Assembly (NCBI RefSeq): GCF_900101435.1
Contig: NZ_FMZH01000002.1
Location: 186,001-250,000 of the forward strand
DNA length: 64,000 nt
Reading direction: 5' to 3'
From: Pedobacter soli
GTDB lineage: Bacteria; Bacteroidota; Bacteroidia; Sphingobacteriales; Sphingobacteriaceae
Below are positions 27,495-36,717 of the stretch, one piece after another. Under the pieces are notes generated by a model. The model was not told the DNA's origin. It ran no database searches and was given only the letters and a program-made list of their open reading frames with translations. Both the position numbers and the translations under genes were made by a program. Each line of letters starts with the position of its first letter. The stretch's first letter is position 1.

Positions 27495-29714
27495 TTAAAA
27501 CCCTAACTTCTTATCTAGCTCTGTTGTGCCTTCTTCCTGCTGCTGGTATTGGTTACAATCGTAGGTAATCGATACGCCGCTTTTTGGTGCTTCAAAATCT
27601 GCCCGGCCAATCTTCAACGCCGGATTGGCATATACCCGTTTAATAAAGCCGGCAAAAATAGGTAAGGCAGTATTGGCACCCTCACCCTGATTAGTACTGA
27701 TAAAATGGAAAGCACGGTCCTCGCAGCCAGTCCATATACCGGTTACCAGTTGTGGAGTAATGGCCATAAACCAACCATCAGAGTTATTTTGTGTGGTACC
27801 GGTTTTTGCACCAATTGGTGCATTTACACCATATTTATAACTTAATCGCGATCCTGTTCCGTTAGCAACCACGCCTTTAAGCATTCTGGTCATCACATAG
27901 GCAACCTCTTCGCTCATAATTGGCTTTGGTATTTCTTTCTGAGAAAATAACACCACCCCATTTTTATCTTCTATTCTTAACAGGTAAATGGGTTTGGTAT
28001 AAGTGCCTTTATTGGCAAATGCGCCGTAAGCACCAACCATGTTGTAAATAGACGAATCGAAGGTACCCAAACAAATTGAAGGAAATGCCGGAACATTCGG
28101 GATACCCATTTTAGTAGCCAGCGTTGATACGGCAACCGGACCAACCTGTTTCATTAAATAGGCGGTAACATAGTTTTGCGAATAAGCAAGTGCCTTTTGT
28201 AAGGTAATGCTGCCTTCTAAAGGTTTTCCTGAGTTTCTTGGTGTCCACGGATCGCCGTAACCTTCTATGGTAACCGGAACGTTAGGTACAGTATAACAAG
28301 GAGAATAACCATTTTCAATGGCTACCGCGTAAGTGAAAGGTTTAGCGGTTGAACCCACCTGACGGGTACCCATTTTAACCTGATCGTATTTAAAATGCTC
28401 GTAATTGATACCACCTACCCAGGCTTTAACGTGGCCGTTGGTTGGGTCCATGGTCATCATGGCATTACGCAACAGCATTTTATAATAACGTACCGAGTCA
28501 ATCGGCTTCATTACCGTATCGATATTACCCTTCCAGGTAAAAATGGTCATTTCTGTTTTGGTGTTGAAATCTTGCGTAATCTCTTCATCCGATTTCCCTT
28601 CAAGCTTTAAAGATTTATACCGGTCTGACCTTTTAATACCCTGCTCAATCTGCAAAGCTTTATCTTTGAAAGGGTTACGACCTTTCCAGCTGGCGATAAA
28701 CTGCGCCTGCAAAATCTTCATGTATTCTTTTTGCGCCTCCTCTGCATATACCTGCATATCGTAATTCAACGTGGTATAAATTTTAAGTCCGTCGCGGTCT
28801 AAATCATAAGGCGTACCATCTGGCTTCGTAATCGATTGTTCCTGGAAGATAGTTTTGATATCGTTTTTAAGCACCGTACGGAAATAAGGCGCAATACCAT
28901 CATTTACAGTAGCAGCGTTGAAATGCAGGTTTAGAGGTTTATCTTTTTGTTCTTCAAATTCCTGCTGGGTTAAAAGGTCAGATTTTACCATCATGGCCAT
29001 TACCGTATTTCTACGATCGCGCGAACGCTCAGGGTGGCGGGTAGGAGAGTACATGGTAATCCCCTTTTGCATACCCACTAAGGTAGCAGCCTGCGTTAGG
29101 GTTAATTTATCGGGTGTAGTGTTAAAATAAACCCTTGCAGCCGATTTAATACCATAAGCCTGGTTACCAAAATCGACCGTATTTAAATACATGGTAATAA
29201 TTTCTTCTTTGGTATAGTTACGCTCGAGTTTAACAGCAACAATCCATTCTTTAAATTTGGTTAGCACCAGCGAGAAGAAATTTAAATTCGATTCGCGGGG
29301 GAAAAGGTTTTTAGCCAATTGCTGTGTAATGGTACTGGCACCTTGTTTTTTACCAATTAAATTATAGCCGATAATGCTAAAAGTACGCTTGAAATCGATA
29401 CCTGAGTGATCTTTGAAACGGGTATCTTCAGTTGCGATTAAGCCATTAATTACGTTTTCAGAAATGTCTTTATACGTAACGTTTGATCTGTTTTGTACAA
29501 AATAAGTTCCAATCGGGCGACCATCTTCGGCAATAATTTCTGATGCCTGGTTGCTTTTCGGGTGTTCAATATCCCTGAAAGAAGGTAGTGCGCCAAAAAG
29601 GCCAAAACCAATCATGGAGATGAAAATGGCAAAGAGGGCTATTCCACCAACCAATAATTTCCAGATCATTAAACTATATCTTCTTGTATCTTGTGCAGAA
29701 AGGGATTTATTCAT
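27495..29714 (-). CDS. Penicillin-binding protein 1A (bifunctional)
   Basis: 739 residues. One transmembrane helix near 15-38, a glycosyltransferase family 51 domain with the catalytic Glu in TEDTRFKDHSG and the QQLAKNLF and RNYTKEEI motifs, then a transpeptidase domain with SxxK in GSTAKPF, SxN in YSQN and KTG in GAKTGT. It polymerises and cross-links peptidoglycan on the outer face of the inner membrane. The gene has its own promoter at 29761-29789. A Gln-rich tail (QYQQQEEGT) ends the protein. Confidence 0.96.
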   Translation of the reverse strand: MNKSLSAQDTRRYSLMIWKLLVGGIALFAIFISMIGFGLFGALPSFRDIEHPKSNQASEIIAEDGRPIGTYFVQNRSNVTYKDISENVINGLIATEDTRFKDHSGIDFKRTFSIIGYNLIGKKQGASTITQQLAKNLFPRESNLNFFSLVLTKFKEWIVAVKLERNYTKEEIITMYLNTVDFGNQAYGIKSAARVYFNTTPDKLTLTQAATLVGMQKGITMYSPTRHPERSRDRRNTVMAMMVKSDLLTQQEFEEQKDKPLNLHFNAATVNDGIAPYFRTVLKNDIKTIFQEQSITKPDGTPYDLDRDGLKIYTTLNYDMQVYAEEAQKEYMKILQAQFIASWKGRNPFKDKALQIEQGIKRSDRYKSLKLEGKSDEEITQDFNTKTEMTIFTWKGNIDTVMKPIDSVRYYKMLLRNAMMTMDPTNGHVKAWVGGINYEHFKYDQVKMGTRQVGSTAKPFTYAVAIENGYSPCYTVPNVPVTIEGYGDPWTPRNSGKPLEGSITLQKALAYSQNYVTAYLMKQVGPVAVSTLATKMGIPNVPAFPSICLGTFDSSIYNMVGAYGAFANKGTYTKPIYLLRIEDKNGVVLFSQKEIPKPIMSEEVAYVMTRMLKGVVANGTGSRLSYKYGVNAPIGAKTGTTQNNSDGWFMAITPQLVTGIWTGCEDRAFHFISTNQGEGANTALPIFAGFIKRVYANPALKIGRADFEAPKSGVSITYDCNQYQQQEEGTTELDKKLGF

Positions 29715-29760
29715 TTTGTGCTATAATTTTCCAAAACCATCACAAAAGGAGGTTTGGATG

Positions 29761-29789
29761 CAAATTTATTAATTTTTTAGAGAACCAAA
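29761..29789 (-). promoter_or_regulatory. Bacteroidota-type promoter of the PBP1A gene
   Basis: Reading the minus strand, TTTG (29789-29786), 17 bases, then TAAATTTG (29768-29761), a full match to TTTG-N-TAnnTTTG. The predicted start site leaves a leader of about 40 bases before the ATG at 29714. Confidence 0.65.
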
Positions 29790-29850
29790 TTTAAGCTATG
29801 AAAGTTTGGCAATTCTAAGACCTAACACTAAGTGCATTTAAGCTTTTTTA

Positions 29851-30120
29851 CCACCTAAGATATTTAAGCGCATATAAGCTTTGGTCTTTCTGCTTTAGTC
29901 TTTCAGCTTTTTCACCACCTAAGACATTCAAGCGCATATAAGCTTTGGTCTTTCTGCTTTAGTCTTTCAGCTTTTTTACCACCTAAGACATTTAAGGGCA
30001 TTTAAGCTTTGGTCTTTCGGCTCCTGATCCTCGGACCTCCGACTTTCGGACTTCGGTCTTTTTCACCACCTCAGACATTTAAGAACATCCAAGCTTTAGT
30101 CTTTTGTCTTTCAGCTTTAG
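29851..30120. repeat. Tandem repeat with 64-base period
   Basis: Units beginning ccacct at 29851, 29915, 29979 and (after an interruption) 30066. The first two 64-base units are almost identical; the third changes after 30010 to cggacct-type words. Part of a further copy lies at 29821-29850. No frame stays open through it on either strand. It fills most of the 415-base gap between sprE/porW and the PBP1A gene. Confidence 0.88.
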
Positions 30121-30129
30121 TCTTTTCGC

Positions 30130-32892
30130 TTACTTATAATTGTCTTTTAAAAACTCCAGGTATTCATTAATGCGTTGTCTGTCAGTTAGCTTTTCGAAAT
30201 TTTCTTTACTGATGATAAAGCCTTTATACAGGTTAGCTGGTACTTTCATAATATTTTTTAACTGGCCAACAATGCTCGACTCGTAAAGTTTGGCATCTTC
30301 CAAATCGATAAAACTGGTTACATAAATCAACTGATCGTTATCAAGCTCTACCAATTTATGTACCAAATCATTGTCAGGATAGTTACCCCGGTTAAACTGA
30401 CCTAAACCAAATCGCGATGAACTTAAGGTTAAAGTAGCATCGGCCACATCAATTACATAATAATACTCTTCTGATTTTGCTGCACTGAAAATGCTGGCAG
30501 GTTTGTTTACATCAGCAGGTTTAACCTCAACTGGTTTGGCTATTTTGGGCTCAGCAGTCTTTACGGTAGCGTTTTCGGTTACCAAAGGTTTATTTTCAAC
30601 AGGTGTTGGATTAGCCTGACTTACAAAGCGTGGTGCATTTGGATCGAAATCGATTAGCGCAACAGGTCTTTGCTTAAATTCTTCCAGATTGGCTTCAATG
30701 TATTTCAGGTGGTCGCGCACCAATGGCGTAATAATTTTATCGTTAGGGTAAAGAGTGGTAATGAGGTTAAATTGGGTAAGTAAGGAATCTACTTTAGCAG
30801 TACGACCAATAGCAATGGCTTTTAAATAAGCATACTGAGGTGCAAAATCATTTTCTGGAAATGCACTGATGTTATCGTTTACCTGTTTTACCACATTTGG
30901 ATAATCCTTCTTCGCATAGGTATCAAAAGCCACGTTGTAATTGTTAATGGCTATGTTTTCCAGCTGACTTTGTTTAGCAGAATACGAGGGATCTAATATG
31001 GTTTTCGCAAAATTAGATTCAGGGAATTTTTTCAGTACCAATTGTTTGTATTCTTCCGATTTTGCTTCGTCAACACCTTTATAATTCAGGTATAAACTAT
31101 AGTACATGGCAACCAGGTGATTATTTTCCGGATATCTTTTCAGCAATTCCAGGTATATTTTATTGGCTTCTGCTTTGTCGCCCAGTTCCTGCTGGTAAAA
31201 GCTGGCAATTTCAAAATAGGCATCAATAATTTTTTGATTAGAGGCCGTCAGCAACTCGGGAGTGGTTGGTAGGCCATCCAGAAATTGTTTCTCTAAAGAA
31301 GTTTGGTCTGCTGCTGCCAGATTGCTTCCCCCATTTGCGGGTGTTATACCTGTGGCTACATTTCCGCCTGCCAGCACCGAATTGGTTTCCTGTGCCGATG
31401 AACGCACGCTCTGTCTCCAGTTATCTTCCAGCTGTCTGTTGCCCCATCGTTTTTTAAAATCGCCAAAACCTGCACTTATAGCGGCGTTGTTGCTGAAATA
31501 AAAAGTGCTACCGGCCGCAGTTTTGGGTGTATTTAAAGATTGGTTAGGAAAATCGGGATCATTTAAAAACTGATTGTTGATGACACCTCCGGTATTGGCA
31601 ACTTCGACCTTTGGTGTTAAATAAGCTTTAACCTTCGCCTCGCGCTCGCCTGCAGGCAGCTTGGCTATGGTTTGCGCAGTATCTTCTTTGGCTATAAGTG
31701 TATAACGATCTGTTAAGTATTGCAAGTTATTTGCCTTTTTAACAATCGCATCGTAATCAGGGAAGTTTTTAGGCAAAATCATTACGGTACTATCGTAATA
31801 ACGCTTTGCCTTAATATAATCGTTAAATTCTTTAAAGTTTAAATCAGCAATTCTTAAATAGGATAATGCCTTTTGATTTTGGTTTCGGGTACTGGTTTGT
31901 ACCGATTTGTTATAATATTCAGCAGCTTTTACAAAGTTTCCTTCTGCCGACAGGAGCTCGCCTACCTGATAATAAATCTGATCGGTATAATCGGTGTTCT
32001 TATCATCTTTTAATAAAGCTAAAAGCTGTTGCTCCTTGTTTAATTTTTCGCCGCTTAATAATGCCTTTAATTTAATCCGGTTTAAATTGGCATGAAAATA
32101 CATCTCAAAAGGGGCATTGCTTTTTTCTACACGTGTAAAGTTGGCATAGGCATCGGTAATGTTTTTTTCTTTCTCCTGCAATTGGGCCAGGATAAACTGC
32201 CAGCGGATGCGTAGTTGTTTTTCTTCTGCACGTTCAATAGCCGATTCGAGAAAAAGGATAGCCTCTTTGTTCCGTTTTTGGTAAATGCGCATCTGTGCCG
32301 CAGTGGCCAATGGCTCTGCAATATCTTTCTTCAGCTCGTCGCAGGCACGAAGCATCGTATCAATTATTTTATCGGCCAATACCATGTTGTTCAGCTGCAT
32401 CTGGCTACGGGCTTTCCAGTTCATGGCCATGATAAAGGTTTTTAAATCGCTGCTGTAGGTTTTTGCAGTATAATCGAAATATTCTGCTGCGATAAAATAA
32501 TTGCCTTTTAAATAATTGGCCTTGCCCAAGAGCATGTAGGCATCATCGATATAATTGCTGAAACTTTTTTCGTTAATAATGGTCTGGCTTTTGGTAATCA
32601 CCTCATCCAATTGTTTATTGGCCACACCAGGTGTAAGTACCAGATTTACCTGAGGCTCTGGATCGAGGTATACCGGGAGTATTTTTTCGTAGTTATCGGT
32701 ATAACTTTGCAGTAAACTCTCGTTATATTCGGTTAATAAAACATTTGAGTTATAAATATAGTTATATCTTGCCGTCAGGTTCTGAAATCTTCGGTCAACG
32801 GCTGTATCCTTGTTTGCCACACAGCCATATATAAAAAGGAGGCTGAAAATGAAGAGGAGAGTATGTAAGTTTCTGCTAGCGTAATTTTTCAA
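30130..32892 (-). CDS. sprE: SprE/PorW-like TPR lipoprotein of type IX secretion
   Basis: 920 residues. Start is a TTG at 32892; no ATG fits the frame upstream and the signal MKNYASRNLHTLLFIFSL with lipobox YGC needs this start. Many TPR units fill residues 100-700 (for example YFIAAEYFDYTAKTY and FVKAAEYYNKS). A Pro/Lys-rich linker near 770-810 precedes a conserved C-terminal domain with RFGLGQFNRGNYP and FIISKENFEKL. The early block DRRFQNLTARYNYIYNS and the C-terminal domain match what I know of SprE/PorW, which links the GldKN ring to the outer-membrane translocon. Location beside atp genes is also familiar from other Bacteroidota. Confidence 0.8.
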   Translation of the reverse strand: MKNYASRNLHTLLFIFSLLFIYGCVANKDTAVDRRFQNLTARYNYIYNSNVLLTEYNESLLQSYTDNYEKILPVYLDPEPQVNLVLTPGVANKQLDEVITKSQTIINEKSFSNYIDDAYMLLGKANYLKGNYFIAAEYFDYTAKTYSSDLKTFIMAMNWKARSQMQLNNMVLADKIIDTMLRACDELKKDIAEPLATAAQMRIYQKRNKEAILFLESAIERAEEKQLRIRWQFILAQLQEKEKNITDAYANFTRVEKSNAPFEMYFHANLNRIKLKALLSGEKLNKEQQLLALLKDDKNTDYTDQIYYQVGELLSAEGNFVKAAEYYNKSVQTSTRNQNQKALSYLRIADLNFKEFNDYIKAKRYYDSTVMILPKNFPDYDAIVKKANNLQYLTDRYTLIAKEDTAQTIAKLPAGEREAKVKAYLTPKVEVANTGGVINNQFLNDPDFPNQSLNTPKTAAGSTFYFSNNAAISAGFGDFKKRWGNRQLEDNWRQSVRSSAQETNSVLAGGNVATGITPANGGSNLAAADQTSLEKQFLDGLPTTPELLTASNQKIIDAYFEIASFYQQELGDKAEANKIYLELLKRYPENNHLVAMYYSLYLNYKGVDEAKSEEYKQLVLKKFPESNFAKTILDPSYSAKQSQLENIAINNYNVAFDTYAKKDYPNVVKQVNDNISAFPENDFAPQYAYLKAIAIGRTAKVDSLLTQFNLITTLYPNDKIITPLVRDHLKYIEANLEEFKQRPVALIDFDPNAPRFVSQANPTPVENKPLVTENATVKTAEPKIAKPVEVKPADVNKPASIFSAAKSEEYYYVIDVADATLTLSSSRFGLGQFNRGNYPDNDLVHKLVELDNDQLIYVTSFIDLEDAKLYESSIVGQLKNIMKVPANLYKGFIISKENFEKLTDRQRINEYLEFLKDNYK

Positions 32893-32997
32893 GTATGGTA
32901 GATATCTTTAGTTCAACATATAAACAAATTGTAAGCCAAATTATTATCGGCTGTCAATTTTAATTATTCAAAGTTAATTTAATTCTTGCATTAAAAA

Positions 32998-33222
32998 ATG
33001 GAAAATCCGAAAGAGGAAGATACAAAGAAAAAGGTAAATGCAGCCGCAAAATATTCGGCCATCGGCTTCCAGATGATTGCTACCATTGGTCTTTTAACTT
33101 TTATTGGTTACAAAATCGATGAACACCGGCAGAGCAAAACCAATTTAATTACTGCAGCTTTTGCATTGGCAGGGGTGGGAATTGCGCTTTATCAAGCAAT
33201 CAGGCAGGTTACCAGGGGTTAG
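32998..33222 (+). CDS. atpZ: AtpZ/AtpI-family small membrane protein
   Basis: 74 residues. Two hydrophobic segments (about 24-41 and 50-68) joined by IDEHRQSKTN, with the family pattern IGFQMIATIGLLTFIGYKID. AtpI/AtpZ proteins help assemble the c-ring or carry magnesium or calcium. It lies at the head of the atp region but is separated from the next gene by 381 bases of repeats, so it may have separate transcription. It is divergent from sprE with 105 bases between starts. Confidence 0.85.
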   Translation: MENPKEEDTKKKVNAAAKYSAIGFQMIATIGLLTFIGYKIDEHRQSKTNLITAAFALAGVGIALYQAIRQVTRG

Positions 33223-33264
33223 ATTTCAGTTTGCATTTTACAGTTTTCAGTTGACAGTTTTCAA

Positions 33265-33520
33265 TTAACCCCAATAGAATATTGTTAAATGGTTCTATTG
33301 TTATATTGTTGGGCAATGCGCAAATAACAATCCGGAAATGATCGCGTAAAATTTCAATTAACCGATTAAAACAGTTAACCCAAATAGAATATTGTTAAAT
33401 GTTTCTATTATTAGATTGTTGGGCAATATGCAATTAACAATGAAACAATTTAACAATCGAGCAATGATCGCGTAAAACTTCAATTAACCGATTAACCAAT
33501 TCAAACAGTTAACCAATTAA
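33265..33520. repeat. Imperfect direct repeats upstream of the atp operon
   Basis: A block starting aatagaatattgttaaatg occurs at 33273 and again at 33383 (110-base offset); the following block atgatcgcgtaaaa occurs at 33338 and 33464 (126-base offset). Between are variants of attaaccgattaac and gggcaat words. Nothing in this 381-base gap (33223-33603) codes for a plausible protein. Confidence 0.8.
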
Positions 33521-33563
33521 ACAATAATTCCCCTACACACTACTTACTTGATACTAAAAACCT

Positions 33564-33571
33564 TATCTTTG
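33564..33571 (+). promoter_or_regulatory. Likely -7 box of the atp operon
   Basis: TATCTTTG followed by ccgga, 32 bases before the TTG start at 33604. The same TATCTTTGCCGGA string occurs before the lipoprotein gene at 55738. No good -33 at the usual distance. Confidence 0.5.
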
Positions 33572-33603
33572 CCGGAGTTTTAATCTGCTAAGAAATTATT
33601 CCA

Positions 33604-33993
33604 TTGACTCTGGCCAAATTTACAAGTATCTATTTCATCTTCGTAGGCTTATTAATAGGCGTTGTTGCCGTTTTACCCTTACTGTTTCCTAATACCCAAC
33701 TTTTTATCAATAATTTTTGGGTGATGTTCGGCTTTTTGGCTGGCATTACCTATATCGCCTATATGGTGGTTGATATCGGGATAAAACGCGACCCAGAGGT
33801 AGGTATTATGGCTATTATGGGATCGATAGCGGTGAAGATGATTTTTTGTATGGCTTTTGTCTTGATTTACAGTATAAAAGCTAAGGGAATTGGGTCAGTA
33901 TTTCTGCTTAATTTTTTTTCTTTATATTTATTGTTTACGGCCTTTGAAATTTACTGTTTGTTACGTAACTTGCGCCACCAAAATTTAAAGTAA
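33604..33993 (+). CDS. Small membrane protein of the atp operon (AtpI-like position)
   Basis: 129 residues with four hydrophobic segments (about 8-27, 33-54, 65-85, 95-118) and almost no soluble part. The start is probably TTG at 33604, because no ATG precedes the first membrane helix. It ends 14 bases before atpB. Position and topology resemble the atpI gene of other bacteria, but the sequence is not clearly that family, so I leave the symbol empty. A role in F0 assembly is plausible. Confidence 0.7.
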   Translation: MTLAKFTSIYFIFVGLLIGVVAVLPLLFPNTQLFINNFWVMFGFLAGITYIAYMVVDIGIKRDPEVGIMAIMGSIAVKMIFCMAFVLIYSIKAKGIGSVFLLNFFSLYLLFTAFEIYCLLRNLRHQNLK

Positions 33994-34007
33994 AAAACTG
34001 CCAATAA

Positions 34008-35135
34008 ATGGATTGTAACCGAGTTTTTGTGTCTAAAGTTAAAAGGCTAACTATTGTTTTTACGCTTTTAATCGCGTTTTTATCTATCAAAATTGATACT
34101 TTCGCTCAAGTTGATAGCGCTGTTGTACCTGTTGATAGTACTGTTGCCGAATCTGCTCATGCAGCTTCAGGTGAGCACGGAGCAGAAGCTGGACATGGCA
34201 AAGAAAAATTCGAGCCTACCAAAGTAATTATGGAGCACATTGCTGATTCGCACATGTGGCACCTTTGGGGGCATACTTCACTACCTCTTCCAGTAATTTT
34301 ATATACACCTGCTGGATTAGAAGTTTTCTCTTCTGCTCACTTTTATCATGGTGAGGAAGATTATAAAGGAACTTATAATACTTACCGTTTGGTAGAAGAT
34401 CATGTTAAAGTGGTTGGTACAAATGGTCAGGTTGACGAAACCGTTTCCGTTTTAGATTTTTCGATCACTAAAAACGTTGCGGCTATGTTTGTAGCAATCC
34501 TGGTAATATTAATCGTTTTTATTTCGGTGGCTGGTGCTTACAAAAAACGTGTGGGTAAAGCGCCTAAAGGTTTGCAATCTTTAATCGAGCCAATTATTGT
34601 TTTTGTTAGAGATGATATTGCTAAACCAAACATCGGTCATAAATACGCTAAATTTATGCCTTATTTGTTAACCGTGTTTTTCTTTATCTGGTTTAACAAC
34701 TTACTAGGTTTAGTTCCAATTTTCCCGGGAGGGGCCAACGTAACCGGTAACATTGCATTAACTTTCGTAATGGCTTTTGGTACCATGATTATCGTAAATA
34801 TCAATGGTAATAAATATTACTGGAAACACATTTTCAGACCAGATGTACCTTGGTGGTTGTATCCGATTATGATTCCTGTAGAGTTGATCGGTATCATTTC
34901 TAAACCATTCGCTTTAATGATTCGTTTGTTTGCAAACATTACAGCTGGTCACATTATCGTATTGAGTTTAATCTCGTTAATCTTTATTTTCGAAACACTG
35001 GCTATCGCTCCGGTTTCAGTTGCATTCGTGTTGTTTATGGATGTGTTAGAATTGCTGGTAGCATTTTTACAGGCCTTTATTTTTACATTACTTACTGCCT
35101 TGTTTATTGGTATGGCAGTAGAAGAACATCATTAA
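34008..35135 (+). CDS. atpB: ATP synthase F0 subunit a
   Basis: 375 residues, long for the family because of an N-terminal extension: a signal-like segment ending FAQ, then about 120 residues of His- and acid-rich sequence (GEHGAEAGHGKEK). The membrane domain starts near residue 155 and keeps the essential Arg in FALMIRLFANITAGH and the final helix with FLQAFIFTLLTALFIG. It forms the proton half-channels against the c-ring. Such extensions are usual in Bacteroidota. Confidence 0.95.
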   Translation: MDCNRVFVSKVKRLTIVFTLLIAFLSIKIDTFAQVDSAVVPVDSTVAESAHAASGEHGAEAGHGKEKFEPTKVIMEHIADSHMWHLWGHTSLPLPVILYTPAGLEVFSSAHFYHGEEDYKGTYNTYRLVEDHVKVVGTNGQVDETVSVLDFSITKNVAAMFVAILVILIVFISVAGAYKKRVGKAPKGLQSLIEPIIVFVRDDIAKPNIGHKYAKFMPYLLTVFFFIWFNNLLGLVPIFPGGANVTGNIALTFVMAFGTMIIVNINGNKYYWKHIFRPDVPWWLYPIMIPVELIGIISKPFALMIRLFANITAGHIIVLSLISLIFIFETLAIAPVSVAFVLFMDVLELLVAFLQAFIFTLLTALFIGMAVEEHH

Positions 35136-35165
35136 TAGAAAACTATTTTTTACAAATTAATATAA

Positions 35166-35393
<228 letters not shown>

Positions 35394-35410
35394 TTCAAAC
35401 TGAAAAATTT

Positions 35411-35447
35411 AGGCAGGGTATTTAACGATTGGTTATTTACCCCGCCT
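35411..35447 (+). other. Hairpin directly after atpE
   Basis: Arms aggcagggta (35411-35420) and taccccgcct (35438-35447) pair at nine of ten positions around a 17-base loop. No U-tract follows, so it is more likely an mRNA-stabilising or partial-attenuation structure than a full terminator. Confidence 0.5.
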
Positions 35448-35482
35448 TATTAAAAAAGATTGTTTTTAAAAATTAGATAAAA

Positions 35483-35977
35483 ATGGAATTAGTAACCCCA
35501 AGCATAGGATTGGTTTTTTGGACCGCTTTAGCATTCATCTGCTTATTGATATTACTTAGAAAATTTGCATGGAAACCTATTTTAGGTGCTATCCACGAAC
35601 GTGAGCAAAGCATTGATGAGGCTTTAAACAAAGCTGAATTGGCTAAACAGGAAATGGCCCGTTTAACCAGCCAGAACCAGGATTTAATGCAACAGGCCCG
35701 TGCTGAGCGCGACGAAATTTTGAAGGAAGCTAAAACCTTAAAAGATAGTATCCTAAACGAAGCTAAAAAACAAGCTCAGGTTGAAGGTGCAAAATTGATC
35801 GAGAAAGCTAAAATCGAAATCGAAAACCAAAAGAAAGCAGCTTTAGCAGAAGTTAAAGATCAGGTTTCTACTTTATCATTAGAAATTGCTGAACGCGTTT
35901 TACGCACACAATTAGATGATAAAACCAAACAGGAAGCATTAGTTGCTAACTTGTTAAAAGACGTTGAATTAAACTAA
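35483..35977 (+). CDS. atpF: ATP synthase F0 subunit b
   Basis: 164 residues. One N-terminal membrane helix (about 7-27, IGLVFWTALAFICLLILLRK) followed by a long charged coiled coil (35-130) and a C-terminal segment LSLEIAERVLRTQL that binds subunit delta. It is the peripheral stalk of the synthase. Start at ATG 35483, 89 bases after atpE. Confidence 0.96.
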   Translation: MELVTPSIGLVFWTALAFICLLILLRKFAWKPILGAIHEREQSIDEALNKAELAKQEMARLTSQNQDLMQQARAERDEILKEAKTLKDSILNEAKKQAQVEGAKLIEKAKIEIENQKKAALAEVKDQVSTLSLEIAERVLRTQLDDKTKQEALVANLLKDVELN

Positions 35978-36038
35978 GAGTATTGCGTAAAGCAGTAGGC
36001 GGAGTAAACGCCAAACGCTAAACGCCAACCCAAAAGAT

Positions 36039-36578
36039 ATGTCAGAAATTAAAGTTGCAAGCAGATACGCCAAATCACTAATAGACCTTGCCATTGAAAA
36101 CAATGCACTGCAGGATGCCTATAACGATATGGTTTTATTTGAAAAAGTGGTTGATGAAACCCCTGAGCTGGAAGCGATATTAAATAACCCGATTGTACCT
36201 TTAGATAAAAAGACCGGTATTTTGAATGGTATTTTTGCTGATAAGGTAGGTAAATTAACAACTACTTTTTTCAAGACAGTGGTTAACAAAGGTCGTTCGG
36301 CTATTTTATTTGCTACTGCAAAACAGTTTGTGCAACAATACAATCAGATTAAAGGTATCGTTACTGCTGATGTTACTTCTGCTACCGCTTTAAGCGCTGC
36401 AGCTAAAGAAGAGGTTGTTGCCATTGTGAAAAAGGAATTAGGCGCTAATGAAGTTATTGTAAACGAAAAAGTTGATCAGAAACTAATTGGTGGTTTTATA
36501 TTAAAAGTTGGCGATAAGCAATTTGATGCAAGTATTGCCAGCGGTTTAAATAAACTTAAAAAAGAATTTGCGCAATAG
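36039..36578 (+). CDS. atpH: ATP synthase F1 subunit delta
   Basis: 179 residues. N-terminal helical OSCP domain (SRYAKSLIDLAIENN, then FFKTVVNKGRS) and the C-terminal part with the family signature DQKLIGGFILKVGDKQFDAS. It joins the peripheral stalk to the F1 head. Spacing to atpF is 61 bases, and to atpA 139 bases of structured spacer. Confidence 0.95.
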   Translation: MSEIKVASRYAKSLIDLAIENNALQDAYNDMVLFEKVVDETPELEAILNNPIVPLDKKTGILNGIFADKVGKLTTTFFKTVVNKGRSAILFATAKQFVQQYNQIKGIVTADVTSATALSAAAKEEVVAIVKKELGANEVIVNEKVDQKLIGGFILKVGDKQFDASIASGLNKLKKEFAQ

Positions 36579-36680
36579 CGCATGGCAATAAGCGTATAGC
36601 GGGAAACGCCGTACACCAAACGCCAACAAAAAAACATTGCGATAAGCGGATGGCGATTAAATGCCAGGCGCCATGCGCTA
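36576..36680. repeat. Inverted repeat spanning the atpH-atpA spacer
   Basis: Perfect 11-bp arms tagcgcatggc (36576-36586, overlapping the atpH stop) and gccatgcgcta (36670-36680). Between them are repeated aaacgcc and gcgataagcg words that can pair further. The structure ends 37 bases before the atpA ATG. Confidence 0.65.
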
Positions 36681-36717
36681 AGCACTAAACATTTATAAAA
36701 AGATATAAAGTAAAATT

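Noticed and set aside
27373..27568. Plus-strand frame of about 65 residues over the intergenic repeat
   Set aside because: It covers a repeat element and runs into the 3' end of the PBP1A gene; no protein features.
29851..30120. 64-base repeats considered as a CRISPR array or as coding repeats
   Set aside because: No unique spacers, and no frame stays open across the units on either strand.
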